DNA of 49,636 nt from Albibeggiatoa sp964388965. Its GTDB lineage: Bacteria > Pseudomonadota > Gammaproteobacteria > Beggiatoales > Beggiatoaceae. Made by a program: the position numbers and the translations under genes. The stretch spans positions 1 to 49,636 of the forward strand of contig CAYMCP010000016.1 of assembly GCA_964388965.1 (NCBI GenBank). Reading direction: 5' to 3'. Of the stretch, positions 1 to 8,264 are shown piece by piece. The number at the start of each line of letters is the position of its first letter. The first letter of the stretch is position 1. The notes under the pieces were generated by a model, which worked only from the letters and a program-made list of their open reading frames with translations, was not told the origin of the DNA and did no database searches.

Positions 1-3
1 ATT

Positions 4-759
4 ATGTTTGATGATTTACAGCAAGATTACTTGCGTGCAATGGAAATTGATATTTGGGTACGGCGTGAACTTGTTGTTGAACACCACGCTCAACCACGCC
101 ACACTACAGAACCAGTAAAATCAGCAAAATCATTAAATCCTACTAAACACGTTGCTCAGTCTACAAAACCACGCTCACAACCTGTTGTAGATAAAGTTGA
201 TTGGGCTAGTTTAATGCAACAAGTTTCTCAATGTACAGCTTGCGCACTGCATAGCACTCGTACACAAACTGTTTTTGGCGTAGGGAATCCTTGTGCAGAT
301 ATTTTATTTATTGGCGAGGCACCCGGTGTTGACGAGGATAGACAAGGTGTGCCTTTTGTAGGACGTGCTGGACAATTATTAGATAAAATGTTATTCACAA
401 TTCAGCTACGGCGCGAAGATATTTATATTGCAAATATTTTAAAGTGTCATCCACCAGACGACCGCAATCCCGGTATTGAGGAAAAGTTTTGTTGTACACC
501 ATTTTTAAAACAACAAATTGCATTCATTCAACCTAAAATAATCATTGCATTAGGTCGAGTTGCCGCCACTTTTTTGTTAGACAGTGGTGAAGCAATGGGA
601 GTTTTACGCGAGCGAAGTCGCAAACAAACTTTGTTTTATGGAGATACGGGGGTTAGAGTGCTCGCAACCTATCATCCAGCTTACTTGTTGCGCAGTAATT
701 TACAAAAGCGTAAGGCATGGGAAGATTTACAATTAATTAGACAGATTATTACAGAATAA
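4..759 (+). CDS. Uracil-DNA glycosylase, family 4 (Fe-S type)
   Basis: Excises uracil from DNA arising by cytosine deamination, the first step of base-excision repair. The 251-residue product has the family 4 signature: GEAPG at 104-108, a following run with GVPFVGRAG, and the HPAYLLR motif with His224. Four cysteines positioned for the 4Fe-4S cluster are visible: C77 and C80 (CTAC), C148 (LKCHPP) and C163 or C164. Residues 25-65 are a low-complexity, proline/lysine-rich linker typical of the proteobacterial members. The ATG at 4 gives the usual N-terminal helix (DDLQQDYLRAM); the frame is open to the window edge, so an upstream start cannot be excluded. The next gene begins 5 bases after the stop, so the two are probably co-transcribed. 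Older annotations call this family phage-type DNA polymerase. Confidence 0.93.
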   Translation: MFDDLQQDYLRAMEIDIWVRRELVVEHHAQPRHTTEPVKSAKSLNPTKHVAQSTKPRSQPVVDKVDWASLMQQVSQCTACALHSTRTQTVFGVGNPCADILFIGEAPGVDEDRQGVPFVGRAGQLLDKMLFTIQLRREDIYIANILKCHPPDDRNPGIEEKFCCTPFLKQQIAFIQPKIIIALGRVAATFLLDSGEAMGVLRERSRKQTLFYGDTGVRVLATYHPAYLLRSNLQKRKAWEDLQLIRQIITE

Positions 760-764
760 GCTTT

Positions 765-1232
765 ATGAGTGCCGTTTTAGCCCAACCGCAATTAGTTATA
801 CGTCCCATGTCGAAAGAAGATTTAACTGACATCATGTTAATTGAATCTGCCGCCTATTCATTCCCATGGACACAGCATATTTTTGAAGATTGCTTTAAAA
901 AAAATTATCACAATTACGTGTTAGAAGATAATCAAATTTTAGTCGGTTATGGCTTGATGCTGATTGCTTGCACCCAAGAAGCACATATTTTAAATATTTG
1001 TGTACATCCCGATTATCAAAATTGTGGTTATGGACGAATTTTACTTAACTATTTATTAAGCATAGCACGCAACAAATTGGTCGAAGAGGTATTGCTAGAA
1101 GTGCGTCCCTCGAATCAAGCCGCTATCCATTTGTATTACACGATGGGCTTTAATCAAATAGGCGTGAGACGTAATTATTATCCCGCAAAAAATGGGCGTG
1201 AAAATGCGTTAATGTTTGGATTGACGCTGTAA
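765..1232 (+). CDS. rimI: Ribosomal protein S18-alanine N-acetyltransferase
   Basis: GNAT-fold acetyltransferase expected to acetylate the N-terminal alanine of ribosomal protein S18 using acetyl-CoA. At 155 residues it has normal RimI length. The family pattern is clear: a start with IRPMSKEDL, AYSFPW near residue 30, NICVHPDYQNCGYGRILL containing the acetyl-CoA pyrophosphate loop (Q/R-x-x-G-x-G/A), then LEVRPSNQAAIHLYYTMGF and an RRNYYP end that carries the catalytic tyrosine region. It follows the uracil-DNA glycosylase gene by 5 bases, a neighbourhood common in gammaproteobacteria. Other GNAT functions are possible, but the match across the whole length is good. Confidence 0.92.
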   Translation: MSAVLAQPQLVIRPMSKEDLTDIMLIESAAYSFPWTQHIFEDCFKKNYHNYVLEDNQILVGYGLMLIACTQEAHILNICVHPDYQNCGYGRILLNYLLSIARNKLVEEVLLEVRPSNQAAIHLYYTMGFNQIGVRRNYYPAKNGRENALMFGLTL

Positions 1233-1425
1233 GAAGTCAACGTACTGTGTCAAATTTGACTGGACGCGGTGCATCGTCATGAGTTTATGACAAAAAAATA
1301 GTGTCATAAATTTATAATTCATTCTGTCAAGCTTATGTTGTAAAATCGCAATAATAAGGTTACGCTTATCTCTAACCTTAGTGTTTATTTTTACAATTTA
1401 CTCTTAACATCATCTGGTAGAAACT

Positions 1426-1584
1426 ATGTCAATTGCACTTTCTTCTATGTTAATTCAAGCAATTATTTCCTTAATTGCTGGTATTTTAATCTTAATCAAA
1501 CCTAAATTGTTAAGTTATATCGTAGCATTATTTTTAATTGTTACAGGTATCATTGGAATTGCTAAAGAAGTAGGACTTTTATAA
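1426..1584 (+). CDS. Small DUF3096-family membrane protein
   Basis: A 52-residue hydrophobic protein. It starts MSIALSSMLI and has two predicted membrane helices (about residues 8-24 and 30-47) separated by a KPKLLSY turn. The arrangement IAGILILIxPKLLxYIVA...GIIGI is the hallmark of the DUF3096 family, tiny two-helix proteins of unknown function. The frame lies in the 480-base gap between rimI and the UbiH-family gene and is preceded by its own AT-rich leader, so it is probably transcribed separately. A long-armed inverted repeat follows it. The Shine-Dalgarno site is weak, which is the main doubt. Confidence 0.72.
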   Translation: MSIALSSMLIQAIISLIAGILILIKPKLLSYIVALFLIVTGIIGIAKEVGLL

Positions 1585-1606
1585 GATTCTCTCTTAAAAT
1601 CAAATT

Positions 1607-1647
1607 ATTCCTACGTGTATTCTTTTTTATTCAAGAGCCGTAGGAAT
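1607..1647 (+). other. Inverted repeat downstream of the DUF3096 gene
   Basis: ATTCCTACG (1607-1615) pairs perfectly with CGTAGGAAT (1639-1647) around a 23-base loop rich in T. It sits 22 bases after the small membrane-protein stop and 68 bases before the next start. It has no T-run after the second arm, so it is either a weak or factor-dependent terminator or an mRNA processing/operator site. Confidence 0.4.
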
Positions 1648-1715
1648 GCCGTTTTCAGTCAAAATTCGCCAGTCAAAAACCAATTAAAAAATTAAAAAAT
1701 CTTACGAGGCTTTCC

Positions 1716-2918
1716 ATGCAACATCATGATGTACTCATTGTCGGCGGCGGTATGGTAGGCAATACGCTCGCTGCCATATTATTGCAACAACAATTTAATG
1801 TTGGCATCGTTGAGGCGAGTGTACAACAAACATGGAATGTAGAGCAGACAGATTTGCGTACTTTTGCTTTAACTCGCGCCTCTGAGCAGATTTTTCGTCA
1901 CATTCAAACTTGGGAAGCAATGCAAAATTTACGTGTTAGTCCTTACGAGCAAATGCACGTTTGGGACGCGGTTGGGACTGGTGAAATTCATTTTAATTGT
2001 GCGGATATTCACGAACCTACTTTAGGACACATTGTGGAGCAATCTGTCATTCAAACCGCATTGGCGCAACGTTTAAACACATTTGATAATTTAACTATTT
2101 ATCGTCCTGTAAAAGTCGAACGTTTTGAATTAACTGACAATGTTATGCAAGTTCATCTAAGCGATAATACAACAGTAAGTACGCAATTATTAGTAGGTGC
2201 TGAAGGGGCACATTCTCAAGTCCGCTATCTCGCTGGCATCGCTTATGATATGCACGATTATGGACAACAAGCCATTGTTGCGAATGTAAAAACTGCATTG
2301 TCGCATCAATTGACAGCATGGCAACGATTTTTACCCACAGGTCCACTAGCATTTTTGCCGTTACGAGATAAACATTGGTGTTCGATTGTTTGGAGTGTAG
2401 ACAGTCCAGATGCTTTACGTTTAATGGACTTAGATGTCGCTTCATTTCAAATTGAGTTAGCAGCCGCTTTTGAACATAAATTAGGCGCGATATTGGAAAG
2501 CAGTCAACGGGCTGCATTTCCGTTACAAAGTCGTGTTGTTCGTCGTTATGTGCAGCAGCGTTTAGCCCTAGTTGGTGATGCCGCGCACACAGTACACCCA
2601 TTGGCAGGTCAAGGTGTAAATTTAGGTTTACTTGATGCGGCTTCATTAGGAGAAGTATTAATTCGAGCTAAACATGAGGATTTTGGACAAAAGATGATTT
2701 TAAGACGTTATGAGCGTTGGCGTAAAGGACATAATGCAATGATGGTAGGTGCAATGTATGGTTTTAAACATTTATTTTCTTATTCAGCACAACCTATTAA
2801 ATGGTTACGCAATGCAGGTTTAAATCTGACTAATTCAAGTGTATTAGCAAAAAAAGTAATTATGCGTCAAGCGATGGCGTTGGAAGGAGATTTACCACGA
2901 ATGATTGTCGGTGAATGA
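1716..2918 (+). CDS. UbiH/UbiF/VisC/COQ6-family FAD-dependent hydroxylase
   Basis: Flavin monooxygenase of the family that hydroxylates the aromatic ring during ubiquinone synthesis. The 400-residue product opens with the Rossmann dinucleotide motif VGGGMVG (residues 9-15). It carries the second FAD motif GDAAHTVHPLAGQGVN at about 287-302, which defines the UbiH/COQ6 family, and an internal VGAEGAHS (family DG motif, here with Glu in place of Asp). Length is normal (390-410). Which ring position it modifies (UbiH, UbiI or UbiF) cannot be settled by eye. It is a single gene here: pepP, its usual neighbour in gammaproteobacteria, lies 16.5 kb away in this window. The downstream gene is convergent. 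Confidence 0.88.
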   Translation: MQHHDVLIVGGGMVGNTLAAILLQQQFNVGIVEASVQQTWNVEQTDLRTFALTRASEQIFRHIQTWEAMQNLRVSPYEQMHVWDAVGTGEIHFNCADIHEPTLGHIVEQSVIQTALAQRLNTFDNLTIYRPVKVERFELTDNVMQVHLSDNTTVSTQLLVGAEGAHSQVRYLAGIAYDMHDYGQQAIVANVKTALSHQLTAWQRFLPTGPLAFLPLRDKHWCSIVWSVDSPDALRLMDLDVASFQIELAAAFEHKLGAILESSQRAAFPLQSRVVRRYVQQRLALVGDAAHTVHPLAGQGVNLGLLDAASLGEVLIRAKHEDFGQKMILRRYERWRKGHNAMMVGAMYGFKHLFSYSAQPIKWLRNAGLNLTNSSVLAKKVIMRQAMALEGDLPRMIVGE

Positions 2919-2986
2919 TTAATAATGAGCATTAAAGAGAGTGAACCAAGTTAGTCGATGCTGAGACGTTAGATTTATATTTAAAA

Positions 2987-4396
2987 TTATGTAGGCATAT
3001 AATCTTCAATTTGAATAGAAATATCAGTATGTTCGGCAATAAATGCAGCAATATCCGCCTGCCAGCCACCTGTTTCACTATTGTGATGACTAATACCAGT
3101 ATAATTATATTCTAACTTAATTTTTTCAGAATTTTGCGTGACTGCATCGCGTGAATATTCAGATGCGTAAAATTGTGGAGCATCTTCGCTATCTGCAAAC
3201 CAGATATGACAACGACCTTGATGACTCCATTCTGCAACGATTAATTCTTTAATTTTAAATAACAATACACAATGATTACTACGAATATTAGTGCCAATTA
3301 AATTAGCGTAAGTTCCCTGTACCATTTCATGTAATTCTGGATTATTTTGTAAAAAATTTTGTGCAGCACTACCCAATACAAGCCATGCTTCATCAATACA
3401 TTCACGCTCATAGTACGCCCACCAAAAAGCTCGCCGATATTGCCAATGTTTATCCAATACACATTGATCCAAAATTTCAATAAATGTTTCCAAAGTTGTA
3501 CCAATTAACCAACGATATATCACGTGCATCAATGAGTTAGCGACACCATGCCATGATTGATTATGAGTACGCGGGTCTTGAAAATGTTTGATTAAAAAAT
3601 ATTGTACACATTGTTTAATTTCTATTTGTGGGTCGGCGTGTTGCCAGGGCGTAAGCAGTGCTTGAATTAATTTGCGTTTAGTATCTGGATAACGTAATTT
3701 ATTATTTTCCTCACTCCACGACAAAATGTAATCTAAAGTTTGTAAATCATACTTTTTAATTTTAATAATCTGCTGCAATCCATTTTGATACAAAGTTTTA
3801 ACATATTCACTATTGATCAATTCCCCCTTAAAACCCAAATCTGTTAAAACCGTTAATGGTGGATGTTTTAAGCACTGTTCAGTTAGTAATTGCACACCTA
3901 ATTCAGGCTCAAAAACACGGTATTTTTTATGTTGTTTTTTCCAATTTTGTAATGTTTTATTTCTAAAATTTTGCTTTAACGCTTGCTCAATAAAATAGCC
4001 AACTTTATCAATATTGGTTTTTTTAAAGCTGAATTCATAAAAATATACTCGAATCATCCGTTTTAACAAAATAGGGCTATCTAATACATAATTCCATAAT
4101 TCATCAAATAATTCGCCATATTGGGCTAAATGTTGTGCTTTTTTACCATACCAAAGTAACCAGATAACTTGTCGCCATTGTTGCGTTGTTATTGCGCTCC
4201 AATCGCCGTGTTTAGCAGCATTAAAAAAGGTTTGATGTAAGCTTTTTAAATCACGAGGCTGTGGCTGTCCAGTTGTTTTAGCCTGTTTAATTAATTGATT
4301 TGCAATGGTTAGTAACTCAGGTTTATCGACAGTAAAATTAAGACTATGCGTAGTTTGACTGAGTTTTTTCAAAGTTTGGCGAATTGATGTCGACAT
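2987..4396 (-). CDS. EH-signature domain protein, ZorC-like
   Basis: A 469-residue soluble, mostly helical protein, not a housekeeping enzyme. The C-terminal third resembles the EH_Signature domain found in ZorC of the Zorya anti-phage system: WQYRRAFWWAYY followed by IDEAWLVLG, then VAEWSHQGRCHIWF with Glu389, and about 48 residues later a His-His-x(6)-Trp stretch (H437/H438, W445). These give the paired conserved E and H that name the domain. The frame is open to 4453, but that longer start would overlap the upstream gene by 49 bases. The ATG at 4396 (MSTSIRQ) leaves an 8-base gap and is preferred. It appears to form an operon with the DUF7931 gene. No ZorA/ZorB motor or ZorD helicase lies nearby. 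The family match is by motif memory, hence moderate confidence. Confidence 0.6.
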   Translation of the reverse strand: MSTSIRQTLKKLSQTTHSLNFTVDKPELLTIANQLIKQAKTTGQPQPRDLKSLHQTFFNAAKHGDWSAITTQQWRQVIWLLWYGKKAQHLAQYGELFDELWNYVLDSPILLKRMIRVYFYEFSFKKTNIDKVGYFIEQALKQNFRNKTLQNWKKQHKKYRVFEPELGVQLLTEQCLKHPPLTVLTDLGFKGELINSEYVKTLYQNGLQQIIKIKKYDLQTLDYILSWSEENNKLRYPDTKRKLIQALLTPWQHADPQIEIKQCVQYFLIKHFQDPRTHNQSWHGVANSLMHVIYRWLIGTTLETFIEILDQCVLDKHWQYRRAFWWAYYERECIDEAWLVLGSAAQNFLQNNPELHEMVQGTYANLIGTNIRSNHCVLLFKIKELIVAEWSHQGRCHIWFADSEDAPQFYASEYSRDAVTQNSEKIKLEYNYTGISHHNSETGGWQADIAAFIAEHTDISIQIEDYMPT

Positions 4397-4404
4397 CACA
4401 TAAC

Positions 4405-4908
4405 CTACATGACAACAGAGCTTAGATATGGGTGCGGTTCTGCTTCGTCCCAAATTTGCGTAAAAGTGTTGTTTAAAGATTTGGCGAATTGGGCATCTGC
4501 AAAATGAAAATTGGTTTTCAAACTATCAGGGTAAGGACGATGAATTACGCCAATATCATCTACAATTAAAAACGTCTCCGTATAGGATTTAAAACGCTCA
4601 GGCAGGCAACGAAAATTAAAAAAACTACTTAGACGTTTTCCTAATTCAATAATACGGTGCCCACGACTCACAGCAAGTTGCGGATTATGTAAAATAATTC
4701 TAACGCGATTACGATGATTTTGTAAGGCAAAATGCTCAAACGCATTGAATATATCTTCATTATTATAAGTTAGCGGATCGAAATCATAACTTAAAATATC
4801 AATTTTTCTATCCGCTTGGTACAACATCTGAGCGGTAAGTTCTCGGATTTGCTCACTATCCACGCAAGTTAAAATTTGCTCTGTTTCAGCTAAAATGAAT
4901 TCATTCAT
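4405..4908 (-). CDS. DUF7931 (phospholipase-D-like) protein
   Basis: A 167-residue protein matching the domain found C-terminal to some acetyltransferases in pseudomonads, now called DUF7931. It shows IRELTAQMLYQADRKIDILSYD, then DIFNAFEHFAL...NRVRIILHNP, the RLSSFFNFR segment and a TQIWDEAEPHP end. The fold resembles half a phospholipase-D/nuclease domain, but no HxKxxxxD catalytic motif is visible, so activity is doubtful. It lies between recA (upstream, 241-base gap) and the ZorC-like gene (8 bases downstream), on the same strand. The function is unknown. The stand-alone form without acetyltransferase is worth noting. The start ATG at 4908 is well placed. Confidence 0.7.
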   Translation of the reverse strand: MNEFILAETEQILTCVDSEQIRELTAQMLYQADRKIDILSYDFDPLTYNNEDIFNAFEHFALQNHRNRVRIILHNPQLAVSRGHRIIELGKRLSSFFNFRCLPERFKSYTETFLIVDDIGVIHRPYPDSLKTNFHFADAQFAKSLNNTFTQIWDEAEPHPYLSSVVM

Positions 4909-5087
4909 CGTTTTCAGCCTAAGTGGTTACATTTTCGATGTATTGTACTATGAACAAATAATCATCCTCGTCTTAAAAAAATATTTTTCATTGTAAAACA
5001 AGTACATAGTCTAAGTGATATAAAGTTATATCTTGTTAGATAATTGTTTTTTTCAAGATAAAATCTTCAAAACGAGGATTTACTAGC

Positions 5088-5105
5088 AAAAAGACATGAT
5101 ATGTC
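5088..5105 (-). terminator. Possible recA terminator
   Basis: Read on the minus strand, GACAT-atc-ATGTC is followed directly by five T, 45 bases after the recA stop. The stem is only five base pairs, so this is a weak intrinsic-terminator candidate. Confidence 0.35.
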
Positions 5106-5149
5106 GAGTAGATGCTGCTGTGTATTTTGACTGTATTCGGTATTAAATT

Positions 5150-6190
5150 CTATTCAGCTTCCTTGCTTATTTCCTCATTTGCTTCCTCACCAAGTGGACG
5201 AATATTAAGCAATTTAGCCCGGATTTTATTTTCAATTTCCGTTGCAATTTGCGGATTTTCCCTCATGTAGTTACGCACGTTTTCTTTACCCTGTCCGATT
5301 TTATTATCTTGATAGCTATACCAAGCTCCAGCTTTGTCTATGATGCCGTTTTTAGCACCCAAGTCGATGATTTCACTTTCACGCGAAACCCCTTCGCCAT
5401 ACATGATGTCAAAGATCACTTCTTTGAATGGTGGGGCTACTTTGTTTTTAACGACTTTTACTTTAGTTTCATTACCAACGATTTCATCGCCTTTTTTAAC
5501 CGAACCAATACGGCGAATGTCTAAACGTACTGAGGCGTAAAATTTTAACGCATTACCACCGGTTGTTGTTTCAGGTGAGCCGAACATTACACCAATTTTC
5601 ATCCTAATCTGGTTAATAAAAATCACTAACGTATTGAAACGTTTAATATTTGCTGTTAATTTCCGCAAAGCTTGAGACATTAAACGAGCATGTAAACCCA
5701 TGTGTGAATCACCCATTTCGCCCTCAATTTCCGCCTTAGGAGTCAAAGCTGCAACGGAGTCAATCACAACCAAATCTACGCCACCAGAGCGCACCAACAT
5801 ATCTGTAATTTCTAATGCTTCCTCGCCGTTGCTGGGTTGTGAGAGTAATAAATCATTAGTATTCACGCCCAATTTTTCCGCATAATTGCGGTCTAAGGCA
5901 TGTTCTGCGTCAATGAATGCAGCCGTACCGCCTTGTTTTTGAATTTCCGCCGCTACTTGTAAAGCAATTGTGGTTTTGCCAGAGGACTCAGGTCCGTAAA
6001 TTTCAACAACCCGACCTTTTGGTAAACCGCCAATACCTAATGCAATGTCTAAACTCAAACTGCCAGTAGAAACGCTTTCAATATCTTGCACTAAAGCGAC
6101 ATCGCCCAAGCGCATAACAGAGCCTTTACCAAATTGCTTTTCAATCTGAGTAAGTGCAGCACCAAGTGCTTTTTTTCTATCTTCGTCCAT
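5150..6190 (-). CDS. recA: Recombinase RecA
   Basis: Central recombinase that coats single-stranded DNA, drives strand exchange and triggers LexA self-cleavage. The 346-residue product is complete: Walker A GPESSGKT at residues 66-73, the VDLVVIDSVAAL Walker B, loop L1 (EIEGEMGDSHMGL), loop L2 (FINQIRMKIGVMFGSPETTTGGNALKFYASVR) region and an acidic tail ending ISKEAE. Neither recX nor alaS follows; the next gene on the strand encodes a DUF7931 protein. I saw no E. coli-type LexA box (CTG-N10-CAG) in the 185 bases upstream, only an imperfect inverted repeat at 6233-6258. Confidence 0.99.
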   Translation of the reverse strand: MDEDRKKALGAALTQIEKQFGKGSVMRLGDVALVQDIESVSTGSLSLDIALGIGGLPKGRVVEIYGPESSGKTTIALQVAAEIQKQGGTAAFIDAEHALDRNYAEKLGVNTNDLLLSQPSNGEEALEITDMLVRSGGVDLVVIDSVAALTPKAEIEGEMGDSHMGLHARLMSQALRKLTANIKRFNTLVIFINQIRMKIGVMFGSPETTTGGNALKFYASVRLDIRRIGSVKKGDEIVGNETKVKVVKNKVAPPFKEVIFDIMYGEGVSRESEIIDLGAKNGIIDKAGAWYSYQDNKIGQGKENVRNYMRENPQIATEIENKIRAKLLNIRPLGEEANEEISKEAE

Positions 6191-6232
6191 AATATTGTGA
6201 CCTAAAAAAATGAATATTGAGAATTCGATTAG

Positions 6233-6258
6233 CTGACAGACTAAAAAGTTTTTGTCAG
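6233..6258. promoter_or_regulatory. Inverted repeat upstream of recA
   Basis: CTGACA (6233-6238) and TGTCAG (6253-6258) form perfect 6-base arms, with a second nested ACT/AGT pair inside. It lies 43 bases before the recA start, where an operator would be expected. The spacing does not match the known gammaproteobacterial LexA box, so any regulator is unknown. Confidence 0.3.
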
Positions 6259-6375
6259 AGTTTTGTTCTATTTTACCTCATACAGTTAAAACGTGTAATT
6301 GTTTCAGAAAGCATATTTAAGTGTGTATTTGAACGTTCGCCTTCTGCTGATAAGCCAGTTGAACAATTTCAATAC

Positions 6376-7092
6376 TCAGCGTTTTAAATTTTCTGGAATA
6401 GGTTTATTTTCTGTATGGTTGCGGAACAGATAGGCTAGGATGAGTACGAAAAGTACGACCGCTAGTACAATGATGATTGGTAAATAATTCATTTGTTTAG
6501 CGTTAAATTGATTTGTTTCTAATGATTCTGTCGTTTCTTCAATCTCATTTACGAGTGCTTGAGTTGTCAGCTCATCAGTGTTTTCTGGTGCGGGTGAAAG
6601 TGTCGGTAAAGTGATTTCTTCTGTTTCGCTGGTAATGTTTTGTGGTTTTTCGATAGGGTCAGGCTGCGCATTTGTCATTGCTACGACGTTGGGCTGATCC
6701 TCTGATTCTTCCGCAATTTCAGATTCTTCCACTGTTTCGCATTCAATCGGTACATTTTGTCTTTTGAAAGCTCTCCATGCTGCGTTTTGTTGTTTGTAGG
6801 CTTCTAAAGCCTGTTGATGAGGAAGTTGTTCTATTTCGGCTAAATCAGGAATAGTGAGTGTTTGATTAACTTTTAACGAATTAATATTACAAGATAAACT
6901 AAATGCGTGAGGATTTGCTCTAAGTAGAGCTATAATCATTTGGTGACGGGTTATGGAATCGTTTGGCTTAACTTTTGGTGCAATTGTCCACAGTGTTTCA
7001 CCGTTACGCAAAGGTCCATAGACTTGGTCAGCATGGCTCAAGGGTAAGTAGAGAAACAAAACGAGCAGTAAAATAATATTAGGTAGGTACAT
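6376..7092 (-). CDS. Short FimV-like LysM membrane protein
   Basis: A 238-residue envelope protein. It has an N-terminal signal/anchor helix (residues about 5-20, cleavage after SHA). A FimV-type N-domain follows: GPLRNGETLWTIA, RHQMIIALLRANPHAF, NINSLKVNQTLTIPD, with an ALEAYKQQNAAW helix. Next come about 80 acidic, Thr/Glu/Pro-rich residues, and a second membrane helix lies near 204-226 followed by a charged tail. FimV of Pseudomonas and relatives is about 900 residues long and organises type IV pilus and polar functions. Here the long TPR-bearing cytoplasmic part is missing. It lies downstream of pilD on the same strand, which fits a pilus-related role. It might also be a general peptidoglycan-binding protein. 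Confidence 0.75.
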   Translation of the reverse strand: MYLPNIILLLVLFLYLPLSHADQVYGPLRNGETLWTIAPKVKPNDSITRHQMIIALLRANPHAFSLSCNINSLKVNQTLTIPDLAEIEQLPHQQALEAYKQQNAAWRAFKRQNVPIECETVEESEIAEESEDQPNVVAMTNAQPDPIEKPQNITSETEEITLPTLSPAPENTDELTTQALVNEIEETTESLETNQFNAKQMNYLPIIIVLAVVLFVLILAYLFRNHTENKPIPENLKR

Positions 7093-7180
7093 TATTTCCT
7101 TCCATGTTATTCACAACAAAAATCTCTGTGAACTATACCGCAAATCGTTACTAAAAATCTATACTAACCGCTCCAAAGAT

Positions 7181-7235
7181 AGCAATTCTCATTTTAAACT
7201 TTAGTAGGAACAGATGCCGAGAATTTCCTTGTCCT
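7181..7235 (+). repeat. Dispersed repeat family A, copy 1
   Basis: The block begins AGCAATTCTCATTTTAAA and continues CTTTAGTAGGAACAGATGCC then GAGAATT, closely matching copies at 16811 and 26432 and the inverted copy ending at 14382. It lies in the 220-base gap between the FimV-like gene and pilD and is joined to a family B core at 7239-7301. Confidence 0.7.
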
Positions 7236-7238
7236 AGT

Positions 7239-7301
7239 GGTCTCCGTTGGGGTACAGCGTGGGTGTGCCGCGTCCCGAAGTAAAAAAGTTGGGACGAGGA
7301 A
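7239..7301 (+). repeat. Dispersed repeat family B, rearranged copy
   Basis: GGTCTCCGTTGGGG (7239-7252) is the reverse complement of the CCCAACGGAGACC core at 19321, and TTGGGACGAGGAA (7289-7301) repeats the end of that element in direct orientation. CGTCCC (7271-7276) can pair with GGGACG (7291-7296). The parts are the same as in the other copies, but reordered. Confidence 0.5.
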
Positions 7302-7314
7302 TAAAATATAATCG

Positions 7315-8226
7315 TTAAAAACTTAAACTGAAATAGAATTGTTGAATTTCTGCACCCCATAGTAGGGCTAACCACCCCGCGCCCGCGAGAAAAGGACCAA
7401 ATGGCATCGGTATATTTTTATCACGTCCAGCGAGAAGAATTAAGCTGATACCAATCGCAGAGCCTACTAGTGAAGAAAGTAAAATAATCATCGGTAAAGC
7501 TTGCCAACCTAGCCATGCTCCGAGTAGAGCAAATAATTTGAAATCACCGAAACCCATACCTTCTTTGCCAGTGATGAGTTTAAATATTTGATAAAATAGC
7601 CATAAAAATAGATAACCTGCCATCGCGCCAATTACGCTATTTTCTAAACTGGTAAAGCCTTGAAAAAATAAATTAAATGCAATGCCTAACCATAGCAGTG
7701 GCATGATAATTTGATCTGGTAGTAGCTGGTGATCAAAGTCAATTACGCTGGCTGCAAGTAGTGCCCAAGTAAAAATGAGCGCGAAAATTAAACTGACACC
7801 ATAACCTAATTGCCAACAGACGATTAAGCCTAATATGGCGGCGGAAAGCTCGATGATAGGATAACGGATCGAAATGGGCGTTTTACAGTTAGAACAGCGA
7901 CCGCGTAAAAATAAGTAGCTGATAATAGGAATATTTTCCCAAAAACGAATCCGATGTTGACAGTGGGGACAATGTGAGCTAGGTGTGTTTAGGGTAAAAA
8001 TTTTTTTATCGGTATCCGATGTTGGATGTTCATTAGGGAAGTATTCTTGACAATTTTCATGTAATTCATTAACCATCATAATCGGTAGGCGGTGAATGAC
8101 GACGTTGAGAAAGCTACCAACAATTAAACCTAATAAACCAACGCTAAAATATAGCATCATAGGTTCATGTTCTAGGGTAGCGAAAAACAGTGTGATGATA
8201 GAACCTAATTCAGCTATTAAATCCAT
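7315..8226 (-). CDS. pilD: Type IV prepilin leader peptidase/methyltransferase PilD
   Basis: Integral inner-membrane aspartyl protease that removes the leader of prepilins and pseudopilins and N-methylates the new terminus. The 303-residue product has VGSFLNVVIHRLP near residue 38 and two CxxC pairs forming the zinc-binding cytoplasmic loop (CPHCQHR and CSNCKTP). The two catalytic aspartates sit in SVIDFDHQLLPD and GFGDFKLFALLGAWLG. About seven further hydrophobic segments are present. It is the third gene of pilB-pilC-pilD, 38 bases after pilC, the standard gammaproteobacterial order. The stop is followed by dispersed repeats. Confidence 0.95.
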   Translation of the reverse strand: MDLIAELGSIITLFFATLEHEPMMLYFSVGLLGLIVGSFLNVVIHRLPIMMVNELHENCQEYFPNEHPTSDTDKKIFTLNTPSSHCPHCQHRIRFWENIPIISYLFLRGRCSNCKTPISIRYPIIELSAAILGLIVCWQLGYGVSLIFALIFTWALLAASVIDFDHQLLPDQIIMPLLWLGIAFNLFFQGFTSLENSVIGAMAGYLFLWLFYQIFKLITGKEGMGFGDFKLFALLGAWLGWQALPMIILLSSLVGSAIGISLILLAGRDKNIPMPFGPFLAGAGWLALLWGAEIQQFYFSLSF

Positions 8227-8264
8227 AATATTCCCTAAATTTTGTATTTTTGATAATTAAAAAT

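Noticed and set aside
2143..2646. Long open frame on the minus strand inside the UbiH-family gene
   Set aside because: It is antisense to a well-supported gene and its product shows no recognisable motif.
4405..4908. Active phospholipase D or nuclease call for the DUF7931 protein
   Set aside because: No HxKxxxxD motif is visible, so only a fold-level resemblance is claimed.
6311..6340. GAACGTTC palindrome upstream of recA as a Bacillus-type LexA box
   Set aside because: The half-sites have no spacer, unlike the Gram-positive box, and the organism looks gammaproteobacterial.
7151..7375. 74-codon minus-strand frame next to pilD
   Set aside because: It lies mostly in dispersed repeats and overlaps the pilD end in another frame.
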